Positions 1-12,870 of a stretch of 64,000 nt of DNA are shown piece after piece. Position numbers and translations under genes: made by a program. Location of the stretch: positions 4,114,149-4,178,148 of the forward strand of contig CM040753.1 of assembly GCA_022829145.1 (NCBI GenBank). The letters run 5' to 3'. A model generated the notes under the pieces. That model did not search any database. It saw only the letters and a list, made by a program, of their open reading frames with translations, and was not told the DNA's origin. Positions within the stretch are counted from its first letter, which is position 1. Every line of letters starts with the position of its first letter. Origin of the DNA: Albula goreensis (lineage: Eukaryota; Chordata; Actinopteri; Albuliformes; Albulidae).

Positions 1-1392
1 TGAGCCAGAGAAAGGAAGCCCAAAGTGGGAGGGTGAGGGTGGTGGGGGCCACAGGCTTCATTAAGGTCCCATACATGCCCTTCTTATATCTGAAACCTCA
101 GATGGACATGCTCTTTCTGCTCACCACCCTTTTTGTAAGTACCCATTTAAGTCAAGAATTTCTGACATTTCCTTTACCCCAAGCTTTTTTTTTTTTGGGG
201 CACTACATTTTTGTGTGTGTGTGTGTGTGATTTTGTTTTCGCTTCCTAACCAATGTTGCCTCATGCATGAACGCAGGATCCCTCAGCCTTACATAAGGCT
301 TTTAGAACAACAAACCCATGCCTTTGGTCGTTTCATGCGCCTCTGCTCTCAGCGGCGTGCCTAGGAGATGTGTAATGGCAAAGCGCAGCGGTCCAAGACA
401 GGTTCCACCACACAGGGGCTCAAGCGCGGTCACATCTTTATGTCAATACACACAAGCCATGTGCAATTATTTACATTTCAACAATGCACAACACAAAGGA
501 TCGATTGAAATGGGTTTTTTTTTTTGCCAAAGATAAGCTAAACTGGAAAGACTGAAACAATGAACAAAGCCTTTTCCTCTCTTACTTGGATGTGTTCACC
601 GGAGAGCTGCCCTCCCTTCAGCTCAGTCTCAATCGCAGGCTTTGTCACATTGCTCACCAGTGGCCTTCCAAGAACTGCTCTGCTCTGCTCTTTGGCTTGT
701 GTAATGTTTATATTCTGCTTATGTAATCCAGGTCATGTTATCCAGTCCTTTAAAATATGTGGTGAATGAATCACAGGAAAGGGAAATGCAAGCCAAAACT
801 GTCAGCAATTTTCTGTGTGTGTGTGTAGGAGAGACAGAGAGCAAGAGAGAGACCAGCTGAAAGACAGAGAAACCTCGCAATCACCAATTACCTTCTGCAT
901 TGCTCAAATAGTGCAATTTGTGAATATGACAGAGAAACATGGAACCAAACTCATACGCTGCAAACATGTGGAGGGGCATGGCTGTCAACAGCCCGATATC
1001 CCTACCGACCCATTCTGTCTTTCTGTAGGACAAAGTCTCATTGCGCACAACACATGGGCACTGATCTGATACCCAACGAGAGGAAAGCTTACCAAAATTT
1101 CTGCCAAAGGGCAGGTGTCTCACATTGACAGGAGTCTCATATTGACAGCTGAGATCCTTGTTTGTCCACGGGGAGGCGTGGCAGGTTCTCAGAGGGAACA
1201 GGCACCTAACGTTTCAACTGAGGGGAATTCTGAGCTCTGATGTCATGCATTTGAATGACTTCCCATGCTCTAGGCTACTGGTTTGACAGCGCTAGGATAG
1301 TAGTGAAAACAGGGCGGACCTAAATATAGACACCCTGTGTAATTCAATCTGGATTGAATAAAGTGACAATGCAATTCTATAGACAGACATAC
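1..1392 (-). other. bcl2 intron (part)
   Basis: Sequence downstream of the bcl2 GTATGT donor on the minus strand. It continues out of the window. It holds a short TG run (213-229) and T runs near 186-196. I see no other exon or RNA gene in it. Confidence 0.75.
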
Positions 1393-1941
1393 CCAGCCAC
1401 CATTATCTTGGATCCACATCTGAAGGGGCCCATTTAGATACTCCGTCATCCAGTGCGCAATGTTATCCACCTGGGTCGTCATCTCGCGATTCACACTCTC
1501 CACGCACATTGTCCCTCCGAACTCGAAGAACGCCACGATCCGACCCCAGTTCACTCCGTCGCTGAACAGCTCCTCCACTACTGCGGTGAATTTGCGTTGC
1601 GCCGTGCTGGGCGTGAAATGCAACCGGTCTGACATTTCTGCGAAGTCCCGCAGATACATCCTTTCAATTTCATCCCCTGCCTCGCGCAAAACACGGTGCA
1701 GCGCGGCATGCGGGTCGGGTTGGGGGACTCGGTTGGGAAAAGGGGAAACGTCCCCGCCATCTGCAGCTGCTTGGGTTCGGCGAGCCAAAACTTGAGAGTT
1801 TGAGGTGTCCGTTAATCCGTTATTTGGAGACTCAGATTCTCTGGTCGCGCGGAATTCCCATACATACCCTTTCTTCAACAGTTTGTGATAGATATATTTT
1901 TCCACTATATTCCGGTTATCGTAGGGGTTTTCGTTTGCCAT
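1393..1941 (-). CDS. bcl2: bcl2 apoptosis regulator, first coding exon (partial gene)
   Basis: Anti-apoptotic Bcl-2 protein, which sits on mitochondrial outer and ER membranes and binds BH3-containing killers. The exon encodes 183 residues. The start is placed at 1941 because MANENPYDNRNIVEKYIYHK aligns with the family N-terminus; an in-frame upstream ATG at 2025 has no family support. BH4 lies near residues 7-30. BH3 lies near residues 89-110 (LREAGDEIERMYLRDF). BH1 contains VNWGRIVAFFEFGG, and BH2 begins at WIQDNGGW. The exon ends after that tryptophan codon and is followed by GTATGT, the same phase-0 intron position known in vertebrate BCL2. The second coding exon, with the rest of BH2 and the C-terminal membrane anchor, lies beyond position 1. 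Residues 34-80 form a loop poorly conserved with mammals, as expected. Fish have bcl2a and bcl2b; I cannot tell which this is. Confidence 0.95.
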
Positions 1942-3152
1942 CACGGTCTTGCGAACGGTTCGACAAAAGCCTGACTGCTGTACCAGAGTTTCACTAAAAA
2001 TACATGTCCAGACAAAGGTGCTCAATTAAACAATTTGAGCTGGCGAGTTGGCCAATCGCTATTCGTTTTTGTAATTCGATTATATTTAAAAAAAAATAAA
2101 ATAAAAATTTTTAAGCAGCAATATAATATCCGACAACTTATCTTAGTGCAAATACATGCCTTTCTACTGTTTACATTTTAAGAACAGGAAAATATTTTTA
2201 CCATATAAATATCAATAAGGAAGCGTGCGAGAACGCGGCAAAACTGCACCATTCGCTTCAACTTTCAGCAGCAAATGAACTTACAGCATGGTGCAGACAC
2301 GGAACGTGCTCTACCGCCGTAGAATAAAAAAAATCGTCAGGAATGCTTGATCTTGGCTAACGATACGCCCCTTTCAGCAGCGAGCAAAGATCCCTGGAAA
2401 AGTAGCAAGTTTTATGTATTCTTTAAAATATATCTTCCTCAAAGTCAAGCATGGGGAAACTGCGTGTCTCTCTCGGATGCATCAGTCGAGATGAATTATC
2501 TGGTTTATTTGAAGAAAACTGCAGAACCGCCGCTTCCCTTCCTGGATTGTTTTATTCCACTGACATTCGCTGCGCCTCGAAAAAGACGGAAGAGAAAGCA
2601 TTTGCTGGCAAGCAAGCTTTCGAAATGTACTTATCCCAGAAAGAAAAAATATGTGAAGAAAGCCGCTGAAAAGCAGTACAATGTAGCAACAGATCTTAAG
2701 TGCACATAAGGCGGTATCCATATGCTTGCACCCTGACAGAAAAAAAAACTACAATGACGCTTCTGTCATGTAGTACAGTGCAAGCAGAGAATCCCTGACT
2801 GGAAGAGTGTCTCACTCTCGCACTCCCTCTGCTAGCGATTTATAATCTTACTCGTATCCAGCAGTGAGGTATTTCCTCTACGTCACCCATTCAGTATTTC
2901 AGTGTGTGTACGGACTGGCTGTGCAGATACGCTATAAACGTTGAGAACATGGCTCAGGACAGCTCCTGTTTCTGGACTTGGTTTAATTATGTGTCCATCT
3001 TCCGTGTTTTCAGATTGCATTTCTTTACAAACGCCAACTAAATTATATGCATGAGTTCAATCGTGAGCTCAGTTTTCTCTTTGGTGCAACTTACCATCTA
3101 GACGTTGATCTTTAAGCGTTAGGCTGTGTCAAAGTGAACATGACCGGGATAG

Positions 3153-3202
<50 letters not shown>

Positions 3203-5180
3203 TTACTTTTAAAATGGAATTCAAATGTTGTTTAACACTGATGAAGCGTAAAATAATGAATAGATAAAGTGGGTAGCAAAATATATAACCGATACGAGTA
3301 TTGTAAACTAATTGCCAATTAGAAAGGAGATTGAGATGAGTTCTGCGGCCATGTGGGAATCACGCCGCACGAGAACAGCTGCACGCGCTCTTTGATTAAG
3401 CACGAGACCCTTCAGTGGAACGGGTTAACCCTGTTGTTCGGCTGTCCTTGCTACCGTCTTCTGATTTCTTTCACATGTGGAGGTTTTCTCCACGCCGCAG
3501 CGTTTCTCCATCTGGGGGTAACCTGGTTACATGCTCAGGGCACCAGATAATAACGCCCCGCATGAAAGGGAGCTTCTCAAACAGAATATCTCAACCCCCG
3601 AAACGAACATCAAACCTCGACCCAGCTTTCTGGTGGACCAATTATTTATGCATGTATTTATTTAAAGGTGGAGCCATCGTAAAGGTAGTTTATCATTACC
3701 ATGCAGTTTGCAGACTTACAGCCGTGGGGGTAGAGGCTTGAGGGCCAGATTTGATATTAGAGAGTTGCAAGTTTGAATCATCTCGGCTGGAATGTTTAAC
3801 TGTTGAAGAACTGTGTATTCTGAATTGCTTCAGAAAAATAGTGTTGGGCTGTCTGAATGTAACGTTATTTTATGTCAATAAAATACCAAGAGGGTTTGGT
3901 TTCTGTAAGTTAAATAGATACAGGCATCTGCCATACAAATTAATAATCACTGAAAATTTTCCAACGGCAGGTGTTCACATAATAGAATACCAATGAAAAA
4001 TTAATATCAGTTTAAATTAATCATGTCATTTCAGTAGAGAGCTATAAGTGTCTCTTCAAAGTATGTGTTTGTGTATTTATTTACTTTGCCATGTACTCTG
4101 TCATGAGCTCTTGAAAACAGTAGTTGAAAACAGAGTCAGAAGCCAATTGCAGCAAATGTACCAGCGTTCATCAGAGTGCTCCAGTCCAGAGGAGCTGCAG
4201 AGCTGTGACAGGGGGCCCCAGGTTATCGTAAGGGCCTGCACAATGAGCTCAGGACAAGCCAACAGCTATTTAAATGGGTCACCAACAGACACATTTCGCT
4301 CTTGAAGAGAAGGAGGACTTTTTTTCTTTCTTCTTCATCTTTTTTTTTTGTTGGTTTGTTTTTAGTTATGGAGCCAAAACAATGACAAACTTGTCAGGAT
4401 TGAATGCTATGCTGAGATGGAATTCCCTGAATGTGACCAGAAAGCCAGAGAAGGGTTCGGATCTTCCCCTGAAAATAGCAGAGGCAGGAAAAAAACATAT
4501 TTACGATGAAGGCAGCTCCTTTACTGACAGACACTGGCAGAAATTCAGCGTTTTCTCAACTTTTCATGTCCCATTTGATAACGTAATGATAATAAATAAT
4601 AAAGTTCATTTAACAAGGACAGATATATTTAAGTATTGATTATTGTCAAATTATCCAATGCAATGTATCACAGCTGTTTATAGCGTATGCTAATTTACGA
4701 GGCTTGTCCCTACATGGGCTTTGCAGACACACACACACACACACACAGCACAAAAAAATACAATAAATAAAATGAGTGGCTTATGAATGTATAAGATAAT
4801 CAAATTTAAGATCAGTAATTGCATACTAATTCATCATAATTACCCTGCCCCCCAGGTCTCCCTCACCAGAAATAAAGATGAATAAACACAGGAACGGGCA
4901 CACAGAGCGGCTTCAGACAGCGCTGTAACCCCTGACACTCTTTCCACTCTGTTTTTGTCATAAGGACTAGATTTGAAATAGATTTTCTGACAATCAGTCT
5001 ATATATAAAAAAATTCAAAAAATAACGATACAAAAAATCTAAAATATTATTTTTGATTTTATGTTCATTTATTAGATAAAAACACCAAAACATTCTATTT
5101 ACAGATATATACACACACATATATGTATAATATAAATTAATATATTGAATTAATGTTAATCTAATTTACATTCAGTCTTT
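1942..5180. other. bcl2 5' flank, no recognised gene
   Basis: AT-rich sequence upstream of bcl2. It should contain the bcl2 5' UTR, any non-coding first exon and the promoter, but I cannot place them. A possible acceptor (TGGTACAG on the minus strand, about 1978-1985) could join an upstream 5' UTR exon. An (ATT)n run lies at 3156-3203 and a (CA)n run at 4726-4748. The open frames here are short and match nothing I know. Confidence 0.5.
3156..3203. repeat. (ATT)n microsatellite
   Basis: About 15 uninterrupted ATT units in the bcl2 upstream flank. Confidence 0.95.
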
Positions 5181-5236
5181 AACACAACACAGTGCAGAAA
5201 AAGTGAGGCGGTCTGAATACTTTCTGAGCCCACTGT
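5181..5236 (+). mobile_element. Tc1/mariner-like terminal fragment
   Basis: The segment ending GGTCTGAATACTTTCTGAGC followed by CCACTGT resembles the end of fish Tc1-like transposons, which typically close with a 'gaatactttcc...cactgt' terminus preceded by an 'aaaaagtga' stretch, both visible here. No transposase or second end was found nearby, so it is a fragment. Recognition is from memory of the consensus. Confidence 0.5.
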
Positions 5237-5689
5237 GTGCTGTTAATCCTTTGGATTTCCTTTTAGTGTGGTGTGTGTTTGTACATGGCATTTTTTAAAA
5301 TTTTGGAATCCTTTTACCATTTTGGGCTGTATTTACAGACTATCAAAAGCACTAATGCCCTCTAGCTGATTAAAGGAAAACGAACATAGAGAAATGAGAA
5401 ATGTTTTTTTTTTTTTTTTTTTTACTTTGGCTGGGAATATAAAGTGCCATCCTCCAGCAGCGTGCCAAACTCAGAGAACACGCTGGACAACTGCACGCAC
5501 TGAATTTTAAAAAATGACAACCATTTTTCTCCTTATCTAAGGAATGCCTGAGAGATTAATTATTCAAGGTGCTTATGCAGGATTATCAGTCTGTATGTAA
5601 TTAATCCAAAGCGTGACGATAGAGAATTGTACAGGACATGACTGTCTGTATCCAAACCAGTGGTATAGCAGAGGGTGTTTGCAAATCTA

Positions 5690-6560
5690 TGGAGTACACT
5701 CAGCTAAACTTCTGGAAATATACAGTATGCCCACCTATTAGCCTTATTATCATTAATACATATGGGCTTTGGAGTTACAGTATGCCCACCAGTATACCCA
5801 CCTATTAGCCTTATTACCATTAATACATATGGGCTTTGGGCTTTCAGACAGTATACTCACCTAGTTACAGTATACCCACCTCCTCAGACAGTATACCCAC
5901 CTATTAGCCTTATTACCATTAATACATATGGGCTTTGGAGTTACAGTATGCCCACCTCCTCAGACAGTATACCTATTAGCCTTATTACCATTAATACATA
6001 TGGGCTTTGGAGTTACTACCCACCTATTAGCCTTATTACCATTAATACATATGGGCTTTGGAGTTACAGTATACCCACCTCTTATTATCATTCAGACAGT
6101 ATACCCCTAGCCTTATTACCATTTGTACATATGGGCTTTGGAGTTACAGTTGCCCACCTCCTCAGACAGTACCATTAATACCATATATGGGCTTTGGAGT
6201 TACAGTATGCCCACCTCCTCAGACAGTATACTATTAGCCTTATTACCCTATTAGCCTTATTACCATTAATACATATGGGCTTTGGTATACCCACCTATTA
6301 GTTACAGTATACCCACCTATTAGCCTTATTATCATTAATACATATGGGCTTTTTAGAGTTACAGTATACCCACCTATTAGCCTTATTACCATTAATACAT
6401 ATGGGCTTTGGGGCTTTAGCCTTATTACCATTAATACATACAGTTACAGTATACCCACATCCTCCAGACAGTATACCCATTAATACCTATTAGCCTTATT
6501 ACCATTAATACATATGGGCTTTAGAGTTACAGTATACCCACATCCTCAGACAATATGATC
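5690..6560. repeat. Irregular minisatellite, 76-bp family, array 1
   Basis: About a dozen degenerate copies of a unit containing ACATATGGGCTTTGGAGTTA, CAGTATGCCCACCTCCTCAG and TATTAGCCTTATTACCATTA. Distances between successive ACATATGGG motifs vary (roughly 50-100 bp) because units are truncated or fused. The same unit, with a strict 76-bp period, forms a second array at 61,850-62,345. A sequence like the left flank (CTAAACTTCTGGAAATATAC, about 5704) recurs to the right (CTAAACTTCCAGGGATATAC, about 6763), so the array may sit inside a larger duplicated or mobile unit. Open frames across it are repeat artefacts. Confidence 0.95.
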
Positions 6561-9229
6561 ATCGATTAGTCTATGAGACACCACCCACCTAAACAAAAAA
6601 GGCAACCTCCTTACAATATGTTCTGCATCTTCCAGGAAAAGTTGTGATGAGTGTGTGTGTGTGGTGTTGGTGGTGGTGGTGGTGTGCCTGGAACAGATGG
6701 CTTTTGTTCTCTGAAGCATGTCTTGAAAATAACACAAATATCATTGTTAATCTACCGCATAACTAAACTTCCAGGGATATACAAAATGCTAGGACTTACA
6801 GTGCTATCTTTCTTTTCTGATTTATAATTGTTCAGGGCAGCACTTTTGCTGGTCTTATGAGGAGACGCTGCTGTGCAAAACACATTTCAGTGAGTGTTGT
6901 TCTACCTCAGTGCAAAAGGAGTTTTATTACCACCAAAATAAAAAAACCCATTGAATTACTAAAACAAAATCAAAATTTTTATTGCGTAAGTACTAAAAAA
7001 ATATAACATTTGATTAGTTCTGTTACTAGAAGAAGGATTGAGTACAGTCGGTTTGTATTGATCCTGCGTAATGCATAACAAGTTTGCCAAAGGAACTGGT
7101 TAAATTATATCTGCAGTCCTCATTCCTAGTCCTGAATTGGTGAAGTGTATCCTGTTTTTTGTTGTTATTACAGCACTTATTGACCAATTAAAACAGTTGC
7201 TTCCACAGTTAACTCACCTGAACTGGTTTCTTTGGTGTGAACCTGCTGTGGAATTCCAGGTGAAAACAATAGCCAGCATACTGTGCAGCTGACCTGGGAC
7301 AGGTATGAGGAGCATGCTGTTATTTGTATGACCTCACCTGTTGACATGATACTGTGATACTGTAGGTGCAGCTGCAGGCAAGAGAGGCAGACCTGTCCAG
7401 GTGCACTGATGGAACCCTTCAAGGAAAAACAGGTGTTCACATTTGGATTCAACAAAGGACACTACAACAAATTTAGTTTGGATAATACTTCATCTATGTA
7501 CCTGTCCGCTTATCTAAGTCACAAAATGACTCTGAAGAGTATGGATTGGAATTAGATGATTGATCTTTATATATAAATCTTTATATTTATTCATAAACTA
7601 AATAACCAAGAATAATAATAACAACAACTACTACTACTATTATTATTATTATTGGCATTGTCATTGTTTGTCATGCAATTATGAGCTCACTACCTGATTC
7701 TGATTTCAGAGATGAGGATTCCATATTCCGATTCATATGGCATTTCATGCTCTGTTCTTGTTCTCTTTAGCATGGGTATCTAACACAGTTACTTAAAGGA
7801 AATATCCAGTTGTCAAAAAAATTGTTTTACAAATCAAACGTTACCAATGGAAATCATTCTGAATATAATCTTCCAATCAAATAAATAACACAAAAAATCA
7901 GAATCATGATTTCTGATATCATGGCTAATGCCAGTTGATGACAGAATGTGGACAACTGATGGGCAAGAGTTTGCATATCCTGACATCACTGCCTCGCACA
8001 GGAAGCAGACATTTCTCTCTTAACTAGGGGAGCAAAAGGCACTCCGTACGCAGCTTGCATAGTAAAAACCTACCCTCAGGCTGGTAGGGCTTAATAACTC
8101 AAAATCTCACTCTTGTCCTAAATAAATATGGAGAATAAGCACTCCGACCTCGTTTGGACCAAAAAAAAAAAAAAACACCCATTTACAATGTGGCAAACAA
8201 AACTGTAATGTGTAATTAGCATAGCCTGTTCCTGCTAAACACGGCGCATATGTTGTGTTGTCCTTCATAGTCGGGTGACTGTGTTGCCCACGGCGCAGGT
8301 GAACGAGGTTCTGTTCACGGGTTCACTGAGGACACACTTCATCTCCCTGAATTCATTTCCACTGTGGGTTCCTACCGTCTAACATCCAATGTTTTTTCTT
8401 TTTTTTTTATGTAAAGATTTTAATCAGGGGCAACTGACAACTGACAAAGAGAATATTTTGCACCTTCCCCAGATTTGGATGGCTGGTTGTTTACAGAAGT
8501 CATTTAGGTTAAGTTGCTTTGCTCAAGGGTGTGACTACTGTGCCGCACCAGGGATTCAAACCTGGAAAATTTTGCTCCTGCCTTCTCCTGGAGAAAGAGA
8601 CTATTCCAGCTCCCTCCCAACACAGTCCCCTGGCAATAGACTCAACACTCGCAACACACCCAAATCTGCGCTGTTCAACTGGTCCTGTGTGTCCGACCCA
8701 CCCCCACCGCCCCCTGACCCTAAACTCTTTAGTAGGGGCCCGAGAGCTTGAAATGGGGCACGACGTTCACAGCTCCCTCTCAAACCCATAACGACACTGA
8801 ACCACTGCCAGATAGATTTTTTTTTATAATTAACAAACCTAACAATTTAAGCACAGAAACACCCATCAGCAGCTATTTCCCTGTCCTTAATTGTGTCTTA
8901 ATGATGTGGCATCTAACACTTCACATTAAATGACTGTAATTATAACAGAGAACTTGGCTTATATTTAACCACTTTGATTATAGCCATGAGATCTCATTTA
9001 AAGCAGCGTTTTCCTCCCAATCTTACTGTAATGATTTCACGCAAGGTTCAGAGCTTCCAATGTCAGATACAATCAAGTGAGAGGACAGCTCATGGGGGAG
9101 ACTGATTTAAATTGGCAGGCTCCGCTAACCATGTAAAACAGTCAAAACAGGCTGGAAATAGTCACTGACTGAAGGGAAGATATGCTTTCTGTGTCCGTCA
9201 TCCACCAGCTATTGCCATTCCACCTCCTC
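6561..9229. other. Intergenic, no recognised gene
   Basis: AT-rich non-coding sequence. It contains a short (GGT)n run near 6666-6684, an ATT/ACT-rich run at 7616-7653, a SINE fragment at about 8470-8600 and a poly-A run at 8161-8175. I see no exon. Confidence 0.6.
8470..8600 (-). mobile_element. SINE fragment (tRNA-derived type)
   Basis: Read on the minus strand it has a B-box-like CCAGGTTTGAATCCCTGG followed by the 'cttgagcaaagcaactt' type segment common in fish SINE bodies. It is truncated, and no target duplication is visible. Confidence 0.5.
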
Positions 9230-9249
9230 CTCTCATGTCATCCTTCCTC

Positions 9250-9815
9250 CTGCTCCAGTCTGCAGCTCCTTTCTCCTTCTCGTCAATGTCTCCATCTTCC
9301 TTTGCACACCTCCCTCTGTCTTTCTTGTCAATGTCTCCATCTTCCTTGCACCTCCTCTGTCCTTCCACCTCCCTCTGTCCTTCTCATCAATGTCTCCATC
9401 TTCCTTTGCACCTCCCTCTGTCCTTCTCAATGTCTCCATCTTCCTTTCTCCCTCTGTCTTTCTCATCTCTCCATCTTCCTTTTCTCTGTCCTTCCTTTCA
9501 TCAATGTCTCCATCTTCCTTTGCACACCTCCCTCTGTCCTTCTTGTCTCCATGTCTCCATCCTTTGCACACCTCCCTCTGTCTTTCTTGTCAATGTCTCC
9601 ATCTTCCTTTGCACACCTCCCTCTGTCCTTCTCATCAATGTCTCCATCTTCCTTTGCACACCTCCCTCTGTCCTTCTTGTCAATGTCTCCATCTTCCTTT
9701 GCACACCTCCCTCTGTCCTTCTCATCAATGTCTCATCTTCCTTTGCACACCTCCCTCTGTCCTTCTCATCAATGTCTCCCTCTTCCTTTGCACACCTCCC
9801 TCTGTCTTTCGTCCC
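9250..9815. repeat. 45-bp pyrimidine-rich minisatellite
   Basis: About 13 units built from TCAATGTCTCCATCTTCCTT, TGCACACCTCCCTCTGTCCT and TCTCA. The best-preserved units (9590-9770) repeat every 45 bp; several earlier units are shortened by small deletions. The plus strand is almost free of G. Since 45 is divisible by three, long open frames occur on both strands, but they are low-complexity artefacts. Confidence 0.95.
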
Positions 9816-9839
9816 TCTCTAAATCTCCAGCCTTCAGTC

Positions 9840-11183
9840 CCTCCTTCAGTCCCACTGTCTGTCCTTAATCTGTAATGTGGTACATGGTACATACATGATA
9901 AATTCATGATTGTAAAGTAACATTTGAAAATAAATGCAATACTTTATACACATTTATTAGAATAACAAACAAGCACAGCTTGTCTTTGTCTTTAAGATGA
10001 TGTATATTCTATGTCACTGGTCAGTGAATCAAATATAATATATATAATAATATATAATAATATATTTTTAAAACACTTATCAGCATTGTGATTTAAAAAA
10101 TTACTTTAATTAAAAAAATGTAATTTCAAATGTCACCCTAAAATACCACCCAAACCATCCCTTCCCCCAGTGTGTTTTGAGACTGTCAAACTTGAGACTC
10201 ACCCATTTGGGAGCTTGGTCCGTCAACCTGGATTCACACTGCAGCGATTGACAGCAACAGTGAAGCTTCATTAGTCCATGACGCGTGGAGCCATCAGGCG
10301 ATATCACTGGTGTACCGATCTGAACCAGTCACGGTGTCCTAGTCTGTGGGGCCCAGAGACTTTTGATTGGCTCACACAAGCCAGTGATTGACAACGCTTT
10401 TCTATGTACCTGACTCATTTGTGGACACCACGACACTCCGGTTTCCCGTCACTTGCAGAAGCTGTACATTAGGCCTCAGGCATTTACCTATTACCGTTAG
10501 GACTGAAACCTGGAATGAGCGTTTTTTTTCCCCTTGGCAATCTGACAGGTGAACGGTTTGAGTTTTATAACTAAACCAATAATGAAGTAAATATTCAAGG
10601 CACCGCAGGCTCAGTGTGGTCTAATTAAAATGCCAATCTTTATCATTATCCTTGGTAATTATATACTTTAAAACTATATATTTTAATTCCATTTAAAATC
10701 CAGAAGTCTATACAGGCTCATAAATAATAGACTTAGAATAGGTACAATACTGCCACCTATAGCTGTGTAGTATATCTGCGGTGAATGTTTTTCTTCATAC
10801 ATACTTTTAATTTAACTGTTAATTTGTAAAAGGAACCTGTTTCCCTTCATATACTGGTTTTAAAATTATACATGATTTACAAGGACTTTATAAAACCGAC
10901 CAATTTATACAGTATTATTTGTATTTATTTTCACACTGAGGTATCTCACCCAGAGTCTTCAAGACAAGTTACACATCATCATTCCCTGAATTTGCATAAT
11001 TATTAATAAAAGTTTTCCTCACTGGGCCCTCAGCAGAGAGGTGAATTTGCATCTGTTTTTGCCCCTTAACATATGCACTGTAGCAAAGGCGTCAGACTCC
11101 AGTTGTGGAGGGTGGAGGGAAACAATGCCTTCAGGTTTCTTTTCCAGCCATTTTAGACTGACTAAGTTACACATATATATCAT
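9840..11183. other. Intergenic, no recognised gene
   Basis: AT-rich non-coding sequence with a TATA-type run at 10,035-10,065. I see no gene, RNA gene or recognisable element. Confidence 0.6.
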
Positions 11184-11220
11184 ATACACACACACACAAA
11201 CAAACAAACAAACAAACAAA

Positions 11221-11296
<76 letters not shown>
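11184..11296. repeat. Compound (AC)n-(AAAC)n-(AC)n microsatellite
   Basis: A short CA run is followed by about nine AAAC units and then by about 35 AC dinucleotides with no interruption. The matching open frames on both strands are not genes. Confidence 0.97.
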
Positions 11297-12664
11297 AGGC
11301 ATCTTGTGTTAAATTGTGGATGGCAGGGAAACTATGAACTAACTGTATGCATTGACCTGTGTATAGAGAAACAATAAAGACACCATTACAAAATATCTAT
11401 TGTTTGTCTGGTACTGGACATTGGCTATACTCACACTGAGATGGAAACCTTCTGTGCCCACTGTCACACAGTCCATTTAAGGGCATATATTTATAATGGA
11501 TATAAAGAACCAAAATAAAAAAAATCTCCAGCTTAGATTAGACAACTCCTGAACACACAACTAAGCTGAAGTTCCCGCGCAGCAATCTGTTCTCATAAAT
11601 GTAAAGCATTAATGTAATCTCCAGTGTCTCTAAAAGCTTAAAACAGAGAACACTGCTGAGCCAAGTAACAATAAGTTATCATAAAATATAAAAGCAGCAC
11701 AGCTTGAAATACTGGCACATAGATTTGATTTATTTTTATTTTATATATCAGTGTCTGCAAGCACTCCAATGTGATCCCCAACCATATTAATCATAATAGC
11801 TTTTTGTCATTATCCTTGGTAGGGTACTATCCTGGCCAAGTACTAAAAACAAGAATTGCCAATAATTTTAACTCCTATGTTATTGAGCAAAGAATAACGT
11901 TATAAACAATAAAAAACGTTAAGAGCAATTGTATTATAATAGAAGTGCGTATTAAATTGTGTATATTGATATTTTTATTTATTTATTTATTTATTTATTT
12001 ATTACACAAAAGATTAGGAAGAGTCATAAAACAGTATAGAAGAGAGACAGATGGCATGAGAGACTGATAGAGAAACAGTGTGAGCTAGTGAGAGCGATAG
12101 ATGCATTCTATTCACTTTGTTATTCATTACACAGCAGGTCAAGACACTGAAAAAGCGGGAGAAGCAGAAGGGTATTCCCTTCCCAATTAAGCAGATATAC
12201 TTACGGCTGCTAGACAGCCCCAGATCGCCTAGCGCTACTGATGGATAAAGGTAGCGAAACGATCTGAAATGATTCGCCCAGAGACGACATCAGAGACCCT
12301 GATGATGGCACGAGGAGAACCGGGCGCACGCACGCAGGCGGAACCTTAAAGCTACGCGGTCCGCCTCACGCGCATCAAACTCCGCTGTGAAGTTACGCCA
12401 TAGCAGAGTCAAACGACTGCTCTTATCATCAGCTTAATCCACCTCTAATCAGTGATCTGCTGCAAGACACTGTTTTGGACCAATTCCCTATATCCATGAT
12501 GCAATTTTTGTTTTATCAGGTATTACTGTGAAACAGAATATCATCCATTGTTGCACGTTCATACACCATATTCATTTTTTTCTGGATCATATTTAACTAT
12601 CAGTGTTCCATCATTAGTCAGATTTCAACAGCAGGATCGATGTGGGCTAAGGCAGCCTCCATTA

Positions 12665-12870
12665 AAACATTTACACAATTTAGCATTTAGCAGTCTCTTA
12701 TCTGGAATGATTTCAAAAGATTGTACTGCATTTTGTCACGCAGTCTTTTTATAAAACCGGATATTCACTGACGCGATTCAGGATAATTTCCTCGCCCTAG
12801 GTAATAGGTGCAGTGCCCAGCCAAGGAATCAAACCTTTTGCTGCCTTGAAATGCGAGTAATGAAGGCCCA
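12665..12870 (-). mobile_element. SINE fragments
   Basis: The minus strand shows the fish SINE tail pattern (TTTAGCATTTAGCAG on the plus strand) at 12,665-12,720 and a possible head segment at 12,790-12,850 (AAGGAATCAAACCTTTTGCT). Both are degenerate. Confidence 0.4.

Noticed and set aside
2347..2709. 120-codon Lys/Arg-rich plus-strand frame near bcl2
   Set aside because: No similarity recognised and AT-rich codon use; probably chance.
5762..6178. 138-codon open frame with repeated '[14 protein letters not shown]' pattern
   Set aside because: Generated by the 76-bp tandem repeat; the same peptide pattern appears at 61,900-62,250 for the same reason.
9182..9868. 228-codon plus-strand open frame (Ser/Leu/Cys-rich) and its antisense frames
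   Set aside because: It is produced by the 45-bp minisatellite, whose period is a multiple of three; no start context, splice signals or family resemblance.
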